A DNA stretch of 64,000 nt from Cladophialophora immunda. Its lineage: Eukaryota > Ascomycota > Eurotiomycetes > Chaetothyriales > Herpotrichiellaceae. The position numbers and the translations under genes are program-made. The stretch lies in the NCBI RefSeq assembly GCF_000835495.1, contig NW_015622543.1, positions 1,658,239-1,722,238 of the forward strand. The letters run 5' to 3'. The first letter of the stretch is position 1, and each line of letters opens with the position of its first letter. This document shows positions 10,766 to 21,873 of this stretch, piece by piece. The notes under the pieces are model-generated. The model was not told the DNA's origin. It saw only the letters and a list, made by a program, of their open reading frames with translations, and made no database searches.

Positions 10766-11966
10766 GTTTGGTGGAAGATCGGGCGCTGCAGCTGGGTTCT
10801 GGAGGCCGCGGGTTAAAAAAAGAATTACACGTGTGATAGAAATCGTAGGTGATGGCAGTGTACAAGAAGAAGAGTCGTGAGCTGAGTTATAGGAGGCTGA
10901 GCTTTCTGGATGTATTGAAGTACGATTGTCAGGCTTGAACTTCAGTAGTAATACTGAGCAAGTAGGGAAGTTTCAAGATGAGAGCGCGAAAACGGAGTCG
11001 ATCGGGGAGCCAGCCTCGCAGCCTTGTCTTGGCGGCAAAAGACGAGGACTCGACATCCACCCGACCTATGCCGCTTTTAAACACCACTCACCTCCCACTC
11101 ACCTTCAACTCTCCTTCTCACCTTTACTCGCCTGTCACTTAGCCACTATTCGCCTAAGGCCTACCTCTTCCCTATTAGACAATGACTTCTACTCTAGCGC
11201 TAGACTACATTAGGGTACCGCCCCTAGTGGGGACCCTATTTTTTGGCCCTTCTATACTCGAAGATCTACATCGATTGGCTCTGGCGGGGGACGAGAAGGT
11301 CCGGGGGATGAACCATCCCTCTACAATAATGAGCATAGCTAACCTAGCGTTATATTTACAACGTTGAGGAGAACGTGAAGAGGCGGAAGGTCTAAGTCGA
11401 CGGCTCTTTTGGGGAGAGAGAAGGTGCTGGGAGTAGGCCATCCGGATACCTTGGCGAGTGTCTACTGTCTGGCCTCCTTACTCGATGGAAAGAAAATGCC
11501 GCAGGAGGCTTTAGACCTCTACCAACGGGCACTCGGTGGCTCCCAGAAAGTGTTCAGAAGGAGTCTGCTCCCTTCCGCTCCATTCCTCTCTTTCTATGTC
11601 CCCTCGCACTCTCTTCTACTGTATGGGGATGTTAATATGCACGTGTAAGAACGCATAGGGGCCGATCTCTAGTTGCGACACTATCTACAGCACGCTAACC
11701 TAGCTACAGTACAAGGCGTATCGCCGCTAGACGCGCATAGATATTAGGAGGCTCTATAGGAACGTAGGAACAGTAACCAAGGAGGAACATGTTGGGTATC
11801 ACTAGCACTGTATTCTCTCCGTGAAGCAAAAGCTTAATTAATCCGTGACTACCACTGAAGGACGTCTCTGCACAACAAATACACCAACCCCTTTTTCCTC
11901 TTCGATCGGGTCTGTGAAGGCCGCAGAGTCCAACTTAGGGAGTCTAATTGAGGAATTACGAATGCC
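10766..11966. other. Intergenic region around the TPR relic
   Basis: No intact gene lies between uL30m and the Gfo/Idh gene. The stretch 11010-11180 is pyrimidine-rich and promoter-like. The stretch 11180-11800 is enriched in TA dinucleotides and contains the TPR relic listed separately. The last 300 bp hold nothing recognisable. Confidence 0.45.
11182..11646 (+). pseudogene. TPR (kinesin-light-chain / NLR-type) repeat relic
   Basis: One frame reads LAGDEKVRGMNHPSTIMS then ANLALYLQR and hits a TGA at 11365. The match resumes in the +1 frame at about 11405 with GREKVLGVGHPDTLAS, LASLLDG and EALDLYQRALGG. These are diagnostic words of the 42-residue TPR repeats found in fungal NACHT/NB-ARC-TPR proteins (REKVLGxxHPDTL, EALxLYQRAL). 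A stop plus a one-base frameshift within about 40 nt, the lack of any N-terminal domain and the TA-rich composition indicate a decayed fragment, possibly touched by RIP mutation. Confidence 0.75.
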
Positions 11967-13106
11967 TCAAGAAGTCCACAGCTCAATTGGATGTCCATCA
12001 TCGCGATGCAGAGCCCTCACAACAGCTTCGCATACCTTGACGGCAGCGAGGCCATCTTCTCCCGAACAGACTGGCTCTTCTCGTCCCGCCACCAGCCGGG
12101 CAAGATGTTCCGTCTGTTGCTGGAAAGGGATGAGATCCATGGCCTCCACGGTCTCGCGGCTCATGGGAATGTTCCATCCAATCTCCAGGTCTCTCCGGTC
12201 CGCGTCTTCCTGTCGATATGTCCAGAGGTTCCCGTCCGGCACCGTTACGGTCCCCTGGCTGCCGAAGATACGATAGCAGTCCACCGCCGTCTCGGCCTGG
12301 GGGTAGAGTGGATTATCACCGGTTGCCGACTCCCACCCATACGGGCTGGGTACATTGTCGCTGATGACAAAGGTGCCTACGACGCCATTCGCAAATTGGA
12401 ACATGATTGCCGCCCCTTCCTCCACTTGGTCGCCCTCGCTCACTCCCGCATGCTGCCGTTGAGTCACTGTGCTGGTGGCCCATACACGCGTGACCCTGGA
12501 GCCAACAAGGTAATGCATCACGTCAATGTCGTGCACAAAGTTTGTCCACACTGGCCCGCCCCCGGCGGTCCGGGACGCTCTCCATTGAGCTGCGGTGAAG
12601 TAGCCCTCGTTCTTCTTGCAAGTCCAGACACCCGTGATGGCGACAAGCCGACCCAACCTTCCGGACGAGATGGCCTGTTTGGCAGCCTTGATGGCAGCGT
12701 GAAACCGTCGGTGATGGCCCACTGCCACCTTGCACCCTTGGGCATTCGCCAGTGCAAGCAGTTGTTCTCCCGACGCCGACTCCGTGGCAAAGGGCTTCTC
12801 CACCAAGATGGCCTTGGGCTTGGCCGTCTTCAATATCTCGGTGGCGACTTGGACGTGCAGAGCCGATGGTACGCAGATGATGTACAGCTCGACAGCTAGC
12901 GGCTTCGTCGCGTGTGACGAAACAAGATCTGCCACTTTTGGATAATGGGCCACGTTCAAGCTGTCAGCCAGAGTTTTACCCGGCGGAAATGGATCAATGA
13001 TGGCAACAAGCTGGCATAACGGCGATGCGAGGATGTGTTTCGCATGCAATGGAGCAATCGTTCCGCCTCCAACGAGTGCGACTCGAACTTTCGACGGACT
13101 GGGCAT
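11967..13106 (-). CDS. Gfo/Idh/MocA-family NAD(P)-dependent oxidoreductase
   Basis: An intronless gene of 379 residues. The N-terminal Rossmann motif is VALVGGGTIAPLH (residues 9-21), the conserved cofactor/catalytic EKP lies at 103-105, and the family's Asp/His active-site pair lies in HDIDVMHYL (D194, H197). This family oxidises hydroxyl groups of sugars, inositols and cyclitols, or reduces such ketones. It is divergent from the shikimate dehydrogenase gene across 433 bp, which suggests co-regulation and a hydroaromatic or cyclitol substrate. The C-terminus (LWTS) has no peroxisomal tag. Absence of introns contrasts with most neighbours. Confidence 0.88.
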   Translation of the reverse strand: MPSPSKVRVALVGGGTIAPLHAKHILASPLCQLVAIIDPFPPGKTLADSLNVAHYPKVADLVSSHATKPLAVELYIICVPSALHVQVATEILKTAKPKAILVEKPFATESASGEQLLALANAQGCKVAVGHHRRFHAAIKAAKQAISSGRLGRLVAITGVWTCKKNEGYFTAAQWRASRTAGGGPVWTNFVHDIDVMHYLVGSRVTRVWATSTVTQRQHAGVSEGDQVEEGAAIMFQFANGVVGTFVISDNVPSPYGWESATGDNPLYPQAETAVDCYRIFGSQGTVTVPDGNLWTYRQEDADRRDLEIGWNIPMSRETVEAMDLIPFQQQTEHLARLVAGREEPVCSGEDGLAAVKVCEAVVRALHRDDGHPIELWTS

Positions 13107-13539
13107 TTTCTTGTGTAAAGAGTCTTGTTTGTTTTATAAGCGAATATGAAGGTTGGATACGCAAGCGGCTCGCTCCCCCCCATCGAGATCTATTTAAAAT
13201 CTCGCTTCTCTCAATTCCTTCCGCTTCTTCAATCGCTCTTGCGATGGAATCCTACACTCCCGCCTTGATTCTCTTCCTTGGGCCGGCCTATTAAACTGGT
13301 CACCGGGCTTTGTATGATAACCACCATCTTTGTCGCTCGGATGACCGTCTTTTCGGATACTGATATTACTGTGGGGATGCATGCGGTCGACCTTCGGTTA
13401 AGAAGCACTGATTAACGGCGATTGTACGCAGTAACAAACTATCATACAGGTGCTCTACCCTGCAGCTCTTGTGAAACATTGTCTGCAGATCCTGTGTGCA
13501 TATACTCCAAGATTTGTCTCTTCCGGGTCCTGCGCTTCC
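13107..13539. promoter_or_regulatory. Divergent promoter, Gfo/Idh oxidoreductase / shikimate dehydrogenase
   Basis: This 433-bp region separates two divergent starts. It contains pyrimidine-rich tracts before each start. No clear CGG dyad was picked out. Confidence 0.45.
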
Positions 13540-14535
13540 ATGGATTCGGTTTCCGTTACATCACGCGATCAGATGAGCATACTGGATCAATCCTATGCCT
13601 ATGGAAGATCACCTCTCACGCCGGACTCCAAATCTAAAAGACTTTGCACGTACCTGTTCGGTGGCCGGATCTCTCATTCTCACTCACCAGCAATCAATTC
13701 GAGATTGTTCGCTGCCGCAGGCGTGCCATGGACCTACGAGCTTTGCGAGACAACAGACCCTCAACGCTTCGAGGACGTTTTGCATCAATCCGACTGTATC
13801 GGGGCGTCGGTCACGATGCCCAACAAGGTCGCGTTCATGGCTGCGTTGGATGACCTGACGGAGGAGGCCAGAGCCATCGGAGCCGTGAACACCGTCTTCA
13901 TCCGGCTCGACGAGCAAGGACGACGTCGATACATTGGGACGAATACAGACTGTGTCGGCATTCGAGAGACGTTGCTGCATAATTCCCGCGCCATCTCCGA
14001 CAGTGCATCTGACCGACCTGCCCTAGTCATCGGCGCTGGCGGGGCCGCTCGAAGCGCCCTTTTCGCCCTCTGGACGTGGTTCCAGCCCCGCGAGATCTAT
14101 CTGACCAACCGGCTGAAATCGGAGGCTGCGGACCTTGTTGAAGGCATCCAGAAGTCCATCCCCGGCATCAAGGTGCGCCATGTCGACAGTGTGGCGGAAG
14201 CACAGCGACTACCGGCCCCGGAAATCGTGATTGGAACCGTCCCCGATGACGAGCCTCGCGAGGCCGGCGAGGTTTTGTCATGGCAAATCTGCAAGGCACT
14301 TCTGCGCCGCAGAGACGGCGACGGTGACAAAGGAGCCGTCCTGGACATGTGCTACCAACCGGCACGGACGAGACTATTGAGACTGGCGGAGGAGCGCGGC
14401 TGGGCTATCATGCTGGGGACTGAAGTCTTGGTCCGTGTGGGTGTTGCGCAACAGACTCTCTGGCTCGAACGGGCGCCTGCGTCGTGTCATGTCCGCCAAG
14501 TCCTGCGTTTCATGCAGCAGACGTCTCGGCTTTGA
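13540..14535 (+). CDS. Shikimate/quinate 5-dehydrogenase with C-terminal PTS1 (SRL)
   Basis: An intronless gene of 331 residues. Substrate motifs are ISHSHSP (44-50) and VTMPNK with catalytic Lys96; AIGAVNT (112-118) and TNTDCVG with Asp137 follow. The dinucleotide loop is GAGGAARS (165-172). It is a stand-alone enzyme, as in QutB/Qa-3, not part of an AROM polypeptide, which points to catabolism. It interconverts shikimate and 3-dehydroshikimate or quinate and dehydroquinate. The last three residues are SRL, a peroxisomal targeting signal type 1, which is unexpected for this normally cytosolic enzyme. An in-frame Met 90 nt upstream exists, but 13540 gives the usual length. Confidence 0.9.
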   Translation: MDSVSVTSRDQMSILDQSYAYGRSPLTPDSKSKRLCTYLFGGRISHSHSPAINSRLFAAAGVPWTYELCETTDPQRFEDVLHQSDCIGASVTMPNKVAFMAALDDLTEEARAIGAVNTVFIRLDEQGRRRYIGTNTDCVGIRETLLHNSRAISDSASDRPALVIGAGGAARSALFALWTWFQPREIYLTNRLKSEAADLVEGIQKSIPGIKVRHVDSVAEAQRLPAPEIVIGTVPDDEPREAGEVLSWQICKALLRRRDGDGDKGAVLDMCYQPARTRLLRLAEERGWAIMLGTEVLVRVGVAQQTLWLERAPASCHVRQVLRFMQQTSRL

Positions 14536-15397
14536 AAACGCATAGTTGGATATACCTGTCGCATCAAATACACGAATCCAAGCATCCCTTATCACAGGGA
14601 GATCCTGGGGAGAGTTGGACGAAGCCACGGGGTGCACGGTTTTTCGAGGGCATGGGTCAGTTGTGCGCTTGTTTGCGCCTTCTCTCTGCATCGGCTTCTG
14701 GATGTTTCATCGCTTCTTGAGGGGGGATGGGAGAGCAGAATAAGGAAAAGTCGTCCTGTCTCCTGGTTCGAGGAACCAGATTGCAGACACCAGGATACCA
14801 CCTAGCACGTACTTTAACCGTGTACTTTATGGTATTAGACATCGCATTACAAGCAACGGATATTCGAAAACCAGCCTGATGGAGCCTCCGCTCTGCCAAA
14901 GATTCGGCGAGACTGCCAGCAGCAACGTTTCCCATTTTGCTGCTGCCGTACCGGTGTCCAGATTTGAGCACCGACCCCAAGGCCCCACCCCCCCTTTTTT
15001 CTTTTCCTCCTCGGCTCCCCGACCCCGGTCATTTTCTCCACGTTTGTGCCAGCGACGATGAAACACAGAGTCAAGTGAAGCTGGTCTTTGGACCTATTGC
15101 TCGTGGTGCGAGCGGAAATCCCCCGAAGATCCTCTAATGTACCTTCCGTGCGTGGGATCCCCGTTTTCGTAATTCCAGAATTCCGAGCCTTGAACGTATC
15201 CCGAACGGGGGTTCTGCCCGCCCAGACGGTCAGCCAATATAAAGGAGCAAAGGCGAACAACAAAGCGGCGCGTGGCGAAAGGGAATACTATAGGAGAGTC
15301 AAGTTTCTTGAGCCTTGCTTACCGCCCAGAGGACCCTGATCCATCTTCGTTTCAGAGGGAAAGAAAAGAAGAAAAAAACTAGGCTCCCCCATTGGCC
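14536..15397. promoter_or_regulatory. Upstream region of the Old Yellow Enzyme gene
   Basis: This 862-bp region between two plus-strand genes contains the 3' end of one and the promoter of the next. Homopolymer C and T tracts lie near 14985-15010. No gene or convincing operator was seen. Confidence 0.4.
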
Positions 15398-17154
15398 ATG
15401 TCTCTATCAGTCTTAGCACAGGTGTGTATTGCGTCTATATGGCCTGAAAATCACTTGATCGTTCAAAACAAAAGGAAAGACGAATAACATTTGGCATTCG
15501 ATCTTTTATAAAAACACTACATCTATTCCTGGGAGTGCCGCTGATATGTACTATAGCCCATAACCCTGAAACTTTCCGGCAAGGTCATCAAGAATCGAAT
15601 ATATCGGACGCCTCTTAGCGAGTACGCGTCGACGTATGACGAGAAGGATATTGAGAAGACGGGCATCCCTAAGCCTCGATACGTGGAATTATACCAGGGT
15701 AAGTCTCAGCCAACGGCGAGCATACAGCCCCTCCCCAGTTTTTCCAAGCATATCCATGATCATTACCATCATCATCCCCCCTCAACAGAGAGATATGCCG
15801 GAGAAGAATCTCTCTGTGCCATTCACATTCTTCGGTCCCGGATACTAAAAGTCCTGTTTGTTCGATTGCGTCCACAGAGCTCGCCGACGGCGGTGCAGGC
15901 CTCATCTGCTTTGGCAACATCCCAATCGACCGCGACAACCTGGAAAATTACAACAATGCGGTCCTCGACCCGCGCAACCCCTGGGACCCCGTCGCGGCAT
16001 TCGGCCCTGCCATCCGCGCCGCCCGGTCCCGCGGCGCCCTGTGTCTCCCCCAACTGCAATTCCCAGGCCGGCAGGTGCCCGAGTTTCTGAATCCGCGGCC
16101 CAAGTCGGCGTCCGATGTGCAGCTCGGCCCATGTCTGAACAAGACCTATGGCAAGCCTGTCGCTCTGACCAAGGCGGAGATCGCGGAGCTCGTCGCCCGC
16201 TATGTCTGGGCGGCCGACGTGCTGGCACAAGCTGGTGCCGATGGGATCATGGTCAGTCATTACTCACTTCTCTGTTTTATCCGAAAATCCAGAAGCAAGC
16301 CGTTGCTCTCTGTGACCAAAAGGATGCCTGATATAATTAATTCTGATCCTCTTGGACCCAGCTCCATGGTGCACATGGGTATATTCTGAACCAGTTTCTC
16401 TCGCCTTTGACCAACCGGAGGACAGACGAGGTAAGTGCGCGTGTTTGTTTGGCTCCTGAATCTAGACCCCAACATATCAAGGGAGCAAAAAGGCTAACCC
16501 TTGCTGCGTATGCATATACATAGTACGGAGGGAGCCTTGAAAACCGCGCCCGATTCATCCTAGAGATCGTCAATGCCATCAAAGCAAAGCTGCCGTCCGA
16601 TCAATTCGTTATTGCTGTCAAATTCAACTGCCAGGACTGTGAGTATGCTCCTCAACATTTCCGAGGGTTTTCATCAACTCGTGCCGAGTTTCTTTTGAAC
16701 ATTGCTCGCACTCTTCTTCTCGGCCTCTCCCTGGGCTTCCAAATTCCTCTTTTAGGTCTGATGCGTCTTGTACACAGTCATCCAAGGCGGCCAATCCTTT
16801 GCCGAGCAATGTGTGGTGATTAAATGGCTCGAGGAGGCCGGGGTCGACTTCTTCGACATCTCGGGTGGTACGTATGCGTCGCCAGCCTGGCGTGGAAACA
16901 TCATGACAGAGTTGGCCGAACGGCCCTCGCAAAAGGCCCGGGGTAGCTATTTCGTCGAATGGGCGCAAGAGATGAAGAAGGTTCTGTCGCGCGCCGTCAT
17001 CGGCACTACGGGCGGCTGGCGCGATAGCCACCGCATGGCCGAGGCCGTAGAAAATGGTGACGTTGATATGATCGGGCTCGGCAGGACGTTGAGGGAAGAC
17101 CCGTTCTTTGTCACCAAGGCCATCAAAGGTGAAATCAGGTTGAGCAAATTGTAG
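15398..17154 (+). CDS. Old Yellow Enzyme family NADH:flavin oxidoreductase with C-terminal SKL
   Basis: Six exons (15398-15421, 15557-15698, 15878-16251, 16362-16430, 16524-16638, 16778-17154) give 366 residues with consistent phases. The FMN TIM barrel shows HGAHGY with the substrate-binding pair His182/His185 and the gating Tyr187. RRTDEYGGSLENR and IGLGRTLREDP complete the family signature. OYEs reduce activated C=C bonds of enones and enoates. The protein ends SKL, the canonical PTS1, so import into peroxisomes is predicted. The first exon codes for only 8 residues. The gene converges on a Zn2Cys6 regulator gene 149 bp downstream. Confidence 0.9.
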
Positions 17155-17303
17155 AGAGAATTACGCGGATACCGCAAACCCTTTGGTCAGTGGAATAGGT
17201 GAACCAACCCCTGTCTAGGGTAGTTATTAAACTCTGTTTCTCCCTGCAACTGAGCATGCCCATGAAATGCAATCAAGTATTTGGTCCCCGGTATTCATGT
17301 TTC

Positions 17304-19861
17304 TCATGCCATGCCGACAAAACCATGGCCGACCCAATCCCAAAGGACATCCGAGAAGCCTTCAGCAGACTCGTCGTCTCCATCGCCTCCAGGCAAGAAA
17401 GGGAGAGTGAGAAATGGATCCGAAGTAGAGAGAAATGGGTCGAAATGTTGCGCATTGGATTGAGAGCTCTGATCGTCGAGCCTCTGGCTTTCGAACCCGG
17501 CACTCGGCGCCGGTAGTGAATGAGAGGGCCCAATCTGGGCCACTCGGACCAAGGCATTCGCTCTGATCCGCAGGATCTTGAACAGATGCTGTCCGAGGAT
17601 GGCCGCAATTCCGAAACGGTGAGACGGGGTGGTGCCGGCCCGCTCAAGTTGAAACGCGACTTGGGATAGAAGGGCGACAAGTTCGACTTCATTGCCGGAT
17701 TGCTTACCACCGTACAGGAGCGGAAAGAGTCGTAGCGCCAGGACGGCCGAGTAGGAGATCATGGCCCACGTCGGGGCCAGCATGCAATAGATGGGTTCGC
17801 CGATCTCGAGCAGGTCATAAACCGCCAATTCGCAGCAATTTACCGCGGCTTCGAAGCAGTCGGCTTTGATTGCTGCCGCGTCCTGACCCCCATCGGCAAG
17901 ACCATGAAGAGCGAACGACAAGGTCCACAGTCTCCCGTGCATATACACGAAGCGAAGGAAGGTGTTGGATACTTGTGGAGAGGGAGGCGACGCACGTACA
18001 TCCGAGATCTCGAGCCACGTGCGACACCAAGGCTCCAAGGTGGAATCCAGAAGCTCTCTCACCCAGTGCGGAGAGGCGTGCTGACACCCTATCTGTCGTT
18101 TGAGTTCATTCTGGAGCGTCCCAAGGTGTCGACGCAGGAGGATAAACGCACATGTATACTTGTCCATGGGGTCCGCCAATGGGTGAAGGTGCCAGGTTTC
18201 AATTTTCCGGGTCAGTCCCGTCTCCGGGAATGCGCTCATGCGGCCGCGGGCGGCACTGTGCGCCCGCTCCCAGAGTAGAATTCGTAGCCAGGTTCGCTCT
18301 CGGTTGCGTGCCAGCCTTTCCGCATACGTCGTATCTGCATCTTGAGGACAGTCCCCTTGTTGTTGAAAGTGAGGGTGGTATCTGCCATCTGGCGCTTCAG
18401 CCGCCGGATAATGGTGCGACAAACCCTGATAATTCTTCTCTATTCCGGCGATGTGGTAAAGTTGTCCATGTGCGCGGGCCTCGCGATCCAGACCCAGTTC
18501 TGCGGCCACGCCAAAGGCGTAAATGGTGTACAGCCATGAACGTTCTTCGGCCATGGTGTTGGCAGGCACTGCAGAGAGCAGAGAAATATAATAGCCTTGT
18601 GCAATTTCAACGGACTTATATCCGTTTGCGTAGACTTGTTTCGACAAGTTTTCGCCATGAATACGTAGCCGTTTGGATATAGACCCAGAGCGATGATCGA
18701 ACTGTGCTGAGATGGCCAAGATCCAGGTGAACAACAGGGCAGACCGAGATTGCACGAATTCTGGAGTGTGCAACAGAGGATCGAGGATGCCGTTGATGGG
18801 ATGTAATCTCTCGAAGAACCTATGGAAATTGGTCAGTCAATCACTCAGCCCAACATCTGGGTACTGATGATCACTCCAAAGATACAAGCCACGTACAGAG
18901 GGAAGAGGTAATTAACTTCTTCCATAGAGACCAAACCCAACTCAACTGGGTCCAGGTCTGGTCCTGTATCCCGATGCTTGGCCGCATCAGAAGGTTTGAA
19001 ATAGTCGGAGTACTTGCAAACGGCAGCACTTTGGGAGAACAGGGCGTCCAGACCATCTTCTAGAGTCTTCCGATTGAGCTTTAGACCCAGGGAAACATAA
19101 CCGGGCCGCCTTAAGAGGTGGCGGGACATGGTTCGAGGCTCAGTCTCGCCAGAGGATGTTGCGATGAAATTGGATCCCGGGTCGGACGCAAGAGACGGAA
19201 TGTTGTCATTTGATTGCTGGTCGTAGTCGTGAGCCTCTCCGCATGCATCAGCTACGAGGCCTAGAGGATCGCTGACCGATGCGTTCGTATCCAGGGGTGA
19301 TGCATTTCCAGGTGGGCTCTGCGTAGTCCTCGAGGCCTCCAGGGAATGATGTTCGCGAGGACGTGTTGGGCTGACTGCAGGAATTCCGGACACCAGCGAG
19401 GTGATTCTCTCCTCGGGATCATGAAGGGGCGCGGCCACATCATTCTGCACCTCCGAGTGACTCTGAGTGCCCATTTTCGACAGCATGAGATGTAAGATTT
19501 CCTCTCTGCTTTCAGGAAGGTCTAGAAGTCCGAAGAGGTGCGCCTGGTCAGGCGGATCTGACGAGGTCGATGCCTTTGATTTCCTGAGTTCGCTCTGAAT
19601 CTTGCGCAAAGCCTTCTCAACACCGTGATAGCGTCCCCGAGACCCTGGTTTTCGACCCGAAGGACGAGGAGTCGGCGCTCTGCACGGACGACGATGATGT
19701 TTGCATCTGTCGCATGGGTCCTGGGTGTCGGTCGAGCCCTCTGGCAGTGCCGACCTCGAACAGCGCATCTGTATCGAGCCAAGTCAGGTCTCAACTTTCA
19801 AGGTAGGAGCTAGGGCGTTTCACACCTTCAGGCTTCGGCATGCCTCGCACGCGGCGACCAT
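17304..19861 (-). CDS. Zn2Cys6 transcription factor with fungal-specific domain (regulator A)
   Basis: Three exons (19861-19826, 19768-18897, 18819-17304) give 807 residues. The zinc cluster is split by the 57-nt first intron: CEACRSLKMRC comes from both sides of it, and CDRCKHHRRPC follows after a 15-residue loop, which is longer than usual. A basic linker and a short coiled coil (VEKALRKIQSELRK) follow. The middle homology region begins LFFERLHPINGILDPLLHTP across the second intron. The C-terminus is acidic with FSDVLWDWV, a likely activation motif. It probably controls the surrounding catabolic block. The start is chosen at the only ATG that reaches the first CxxC. Confidence 0.88.
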
Positions 19862-20418
19862 ATTGGGAGAGCACCTGGATCTGGGGGATTTGGTTGGGAA
19901 TGCAGCTTACGCAGTCAGCTCGACATACGGCGCACGGTCAGATGTGATAATTGAGGCGTGGACACGGCGGCATAAGGGAAAACATTCAACGCTCATTCCA
20001 TAGTTTCCGGTGGCGGCGAGCTCGGGGGTGGAGATGGAGAATGGAAAACGGTGAGTAAGATTGAACAAAAAGGAATGTGTATTCCTCACAATTGGTGCTC
20101 GGACCGTGTGATTCTGAGAGGCATGGTATATGGTTGAGACCCCGGAAGGTATACCTGGGAGGTCTGGGGTCTAGGCACCTTTGGGCGAACAAAGCAAGCC
20201 ACACACTGCACGCATGGAGCCCCCTGGTAGAAGCTTTTCGGGCGTGACCCCAGTGCTGGCCGGGGGATTTGTGTTTATCCGTCGGGGGCCAATTTCCCCT
20301 TATAAGGGTCCCTGGGCGTGATCTAGCCTAGGGCCCATCAACACTGCTTGGAAATTGTTTCACATCGTTGGCTTCATCTTTACACATATCTACTACCCAT
20401 GAGATAGACGAACTTGAT
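19862..20418. promoter_or_regulatory. Upstream region of regulator A
   Basis: This 557-bp region holds the promoter of regulator A and the 3' flank of the SDR at 20419. No gene was seen. Confidence 0.4.
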
Positions 20419-21627
20419 CTACACTCCTCGACCACCATCTACCTCGATCGTGGTACCCGTGATGAACAAACTTTGGTCCGACCCCAAGAACCACGCTGCA
20501 TTGGCAATGTCTTCTGGCTCTGTCACCCTCCCCATCGGCAACATCTCTTCCAGTTGGCGTAATTTCGCCTGTGCCTCTGTTCCATCCCCAATGCTCGCTT
20601 GGATCCTAGAGTGCGTTTGGAGGTCAGGGCTTGTTGGAAGCGCCAGGCAGAAAGAGTCGGGAGCTCACATGGACGTGTTTCCCACGGCGGGACAAATGCA
20701 GTTGAATCGAATGGTTGGAGCATACTCGAGCGCCATTGTTTTGGATGCGACCTTGTGACCTTCGTCAGTACTTCTAGCCACACCAACATGTCTTTTGTTA
20801 TCAAACACTCACATTGACTCCGGCTTTTGAAGCGTTATAAAAGGCGAATCCCGGTCGAGGTCGGGTACAACCCGTGCTGGAGGTCACATTTCGTGAGTGG
20901 GCCCCCTTCGTCTGGATGTCTTCATCCCCTGGTGACAGAACGTACCTCGTGATATTAATGAAAACTCCGCTCCCCTGCTCAAGCATGAAGGGACAAATCA
21001 CTTGGGCACTGAGGAATACAGGCTGCAGGTTGACCCTTGGTTACGCTTGACACAAGTCCTTTTGAGGCTGCCATACCTTGAGATTGATGTTGAAGATCTT
21101 ATCGTATTGTTCAATGGGCTTGGTGTGGACGGGCTAGAGGAGATAAGTCAACCCGGTGTGATGAAAAATGAAAAATATGGCATTGGCTCCTCATACTGAT
21201 GGGCTGTATGTGATGCCTGATCCAGAAAGTCAGACAGACGGCCACAGCTTCCCTTTCCCATGTCCACTCACCAGCGTTATTGACGACAACGTCAACTCTC
21301 CCAAAGGATTCTCTCCCCCAACGGAGGGCCTCTTCCCAGGTCTCGCGGCGAGTCACATCGCCACAGATGAAGTGAAGGCTGGGGTCTTTCTGGACCTTCT
21401 GCTCACCCTTGATTCTGTTCAGGTCAATGAAGATCACCTCGCAGCCCTCCTTACTGAATCGATCGACAATTGCTGCCCCGAAACCATCTGCGCCGCCTAC
21501 GATCGTGGAAATCCCCACAATCAGCTTCTGTCTTCTTGGAGGGAAACTCTGTGTTACCGGTGACAATGACAACCCGTGAGCTGGAGGTGGTGTTGATAGA
21601 AGAAGCCTGATTTTCGCTTATCGACAT
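20419..21627 (-). CDS. SDR with 20-nt microexon and apparent frameshift near the C-terminus
   Basis: Predicted exons are 21627-21558, 21496-21272, 21216-21197, 21133-21077, 21022-20946, 20876-20813, 20751-20669 and 20606-20419. Splicing yields VTGGADGFG (cofactor loop), VVNNAG then ITYSPS from the 20-nt exon, the INLK helix, the catalytic YNASK, and a tail FITGTTIEVDGGRGV. The exon total is one base too many: after VGNTSMIQASIGDG the frame must shift by one at the TTT/AAA run 20580-20582 to reach the conserved PMGRVTEPEDIANAAWF tail. The gene is therefore slightly broken, contains a sequence error, or has a final intron I misplaced. It is divergent from dehydratase 1. Confidence 0.7.
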
Positions 21628-21873
21628 GGTCGTCGTTTCCTTATCCGGGTGAAATGCACCCAAATCCCTGCAAGACCACAAATGACAGCAATACGATCGA
21701 CGGCGGCGGCGTTTTAGACACCTTTATTGGTCAAAGAAGGGGTTTCCGGTGGGTTGATTTAGGACCCGGTGAAGCACCGCGAGGCTTCAACTTATCAAGA
21801 CAGTATTGTTGAACCCGAGAGCGAATGATACAGCTAGGACAACTTCATCTTCTCTATCCCCTTTATCATCGTC
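21628..21873. promoter_or_regulatory. Divergent promoter, SDR / dehydratase 1
   Basis: A compact 246-bp bidirectional promoter. It contains TTCCGGTGGG near 21737 and GGACCCGG near 21761, which carry opposed CCGG cores and could be regulator half-sites. Confidence 0.45.

Noticed and set aside
14750..14775. GGTTCGAGGAACC palindrome as tRNA or attachment site
   Set aside because: It is a short hairpin only; no tRNA arms and no integrase or flanking repeats are present.
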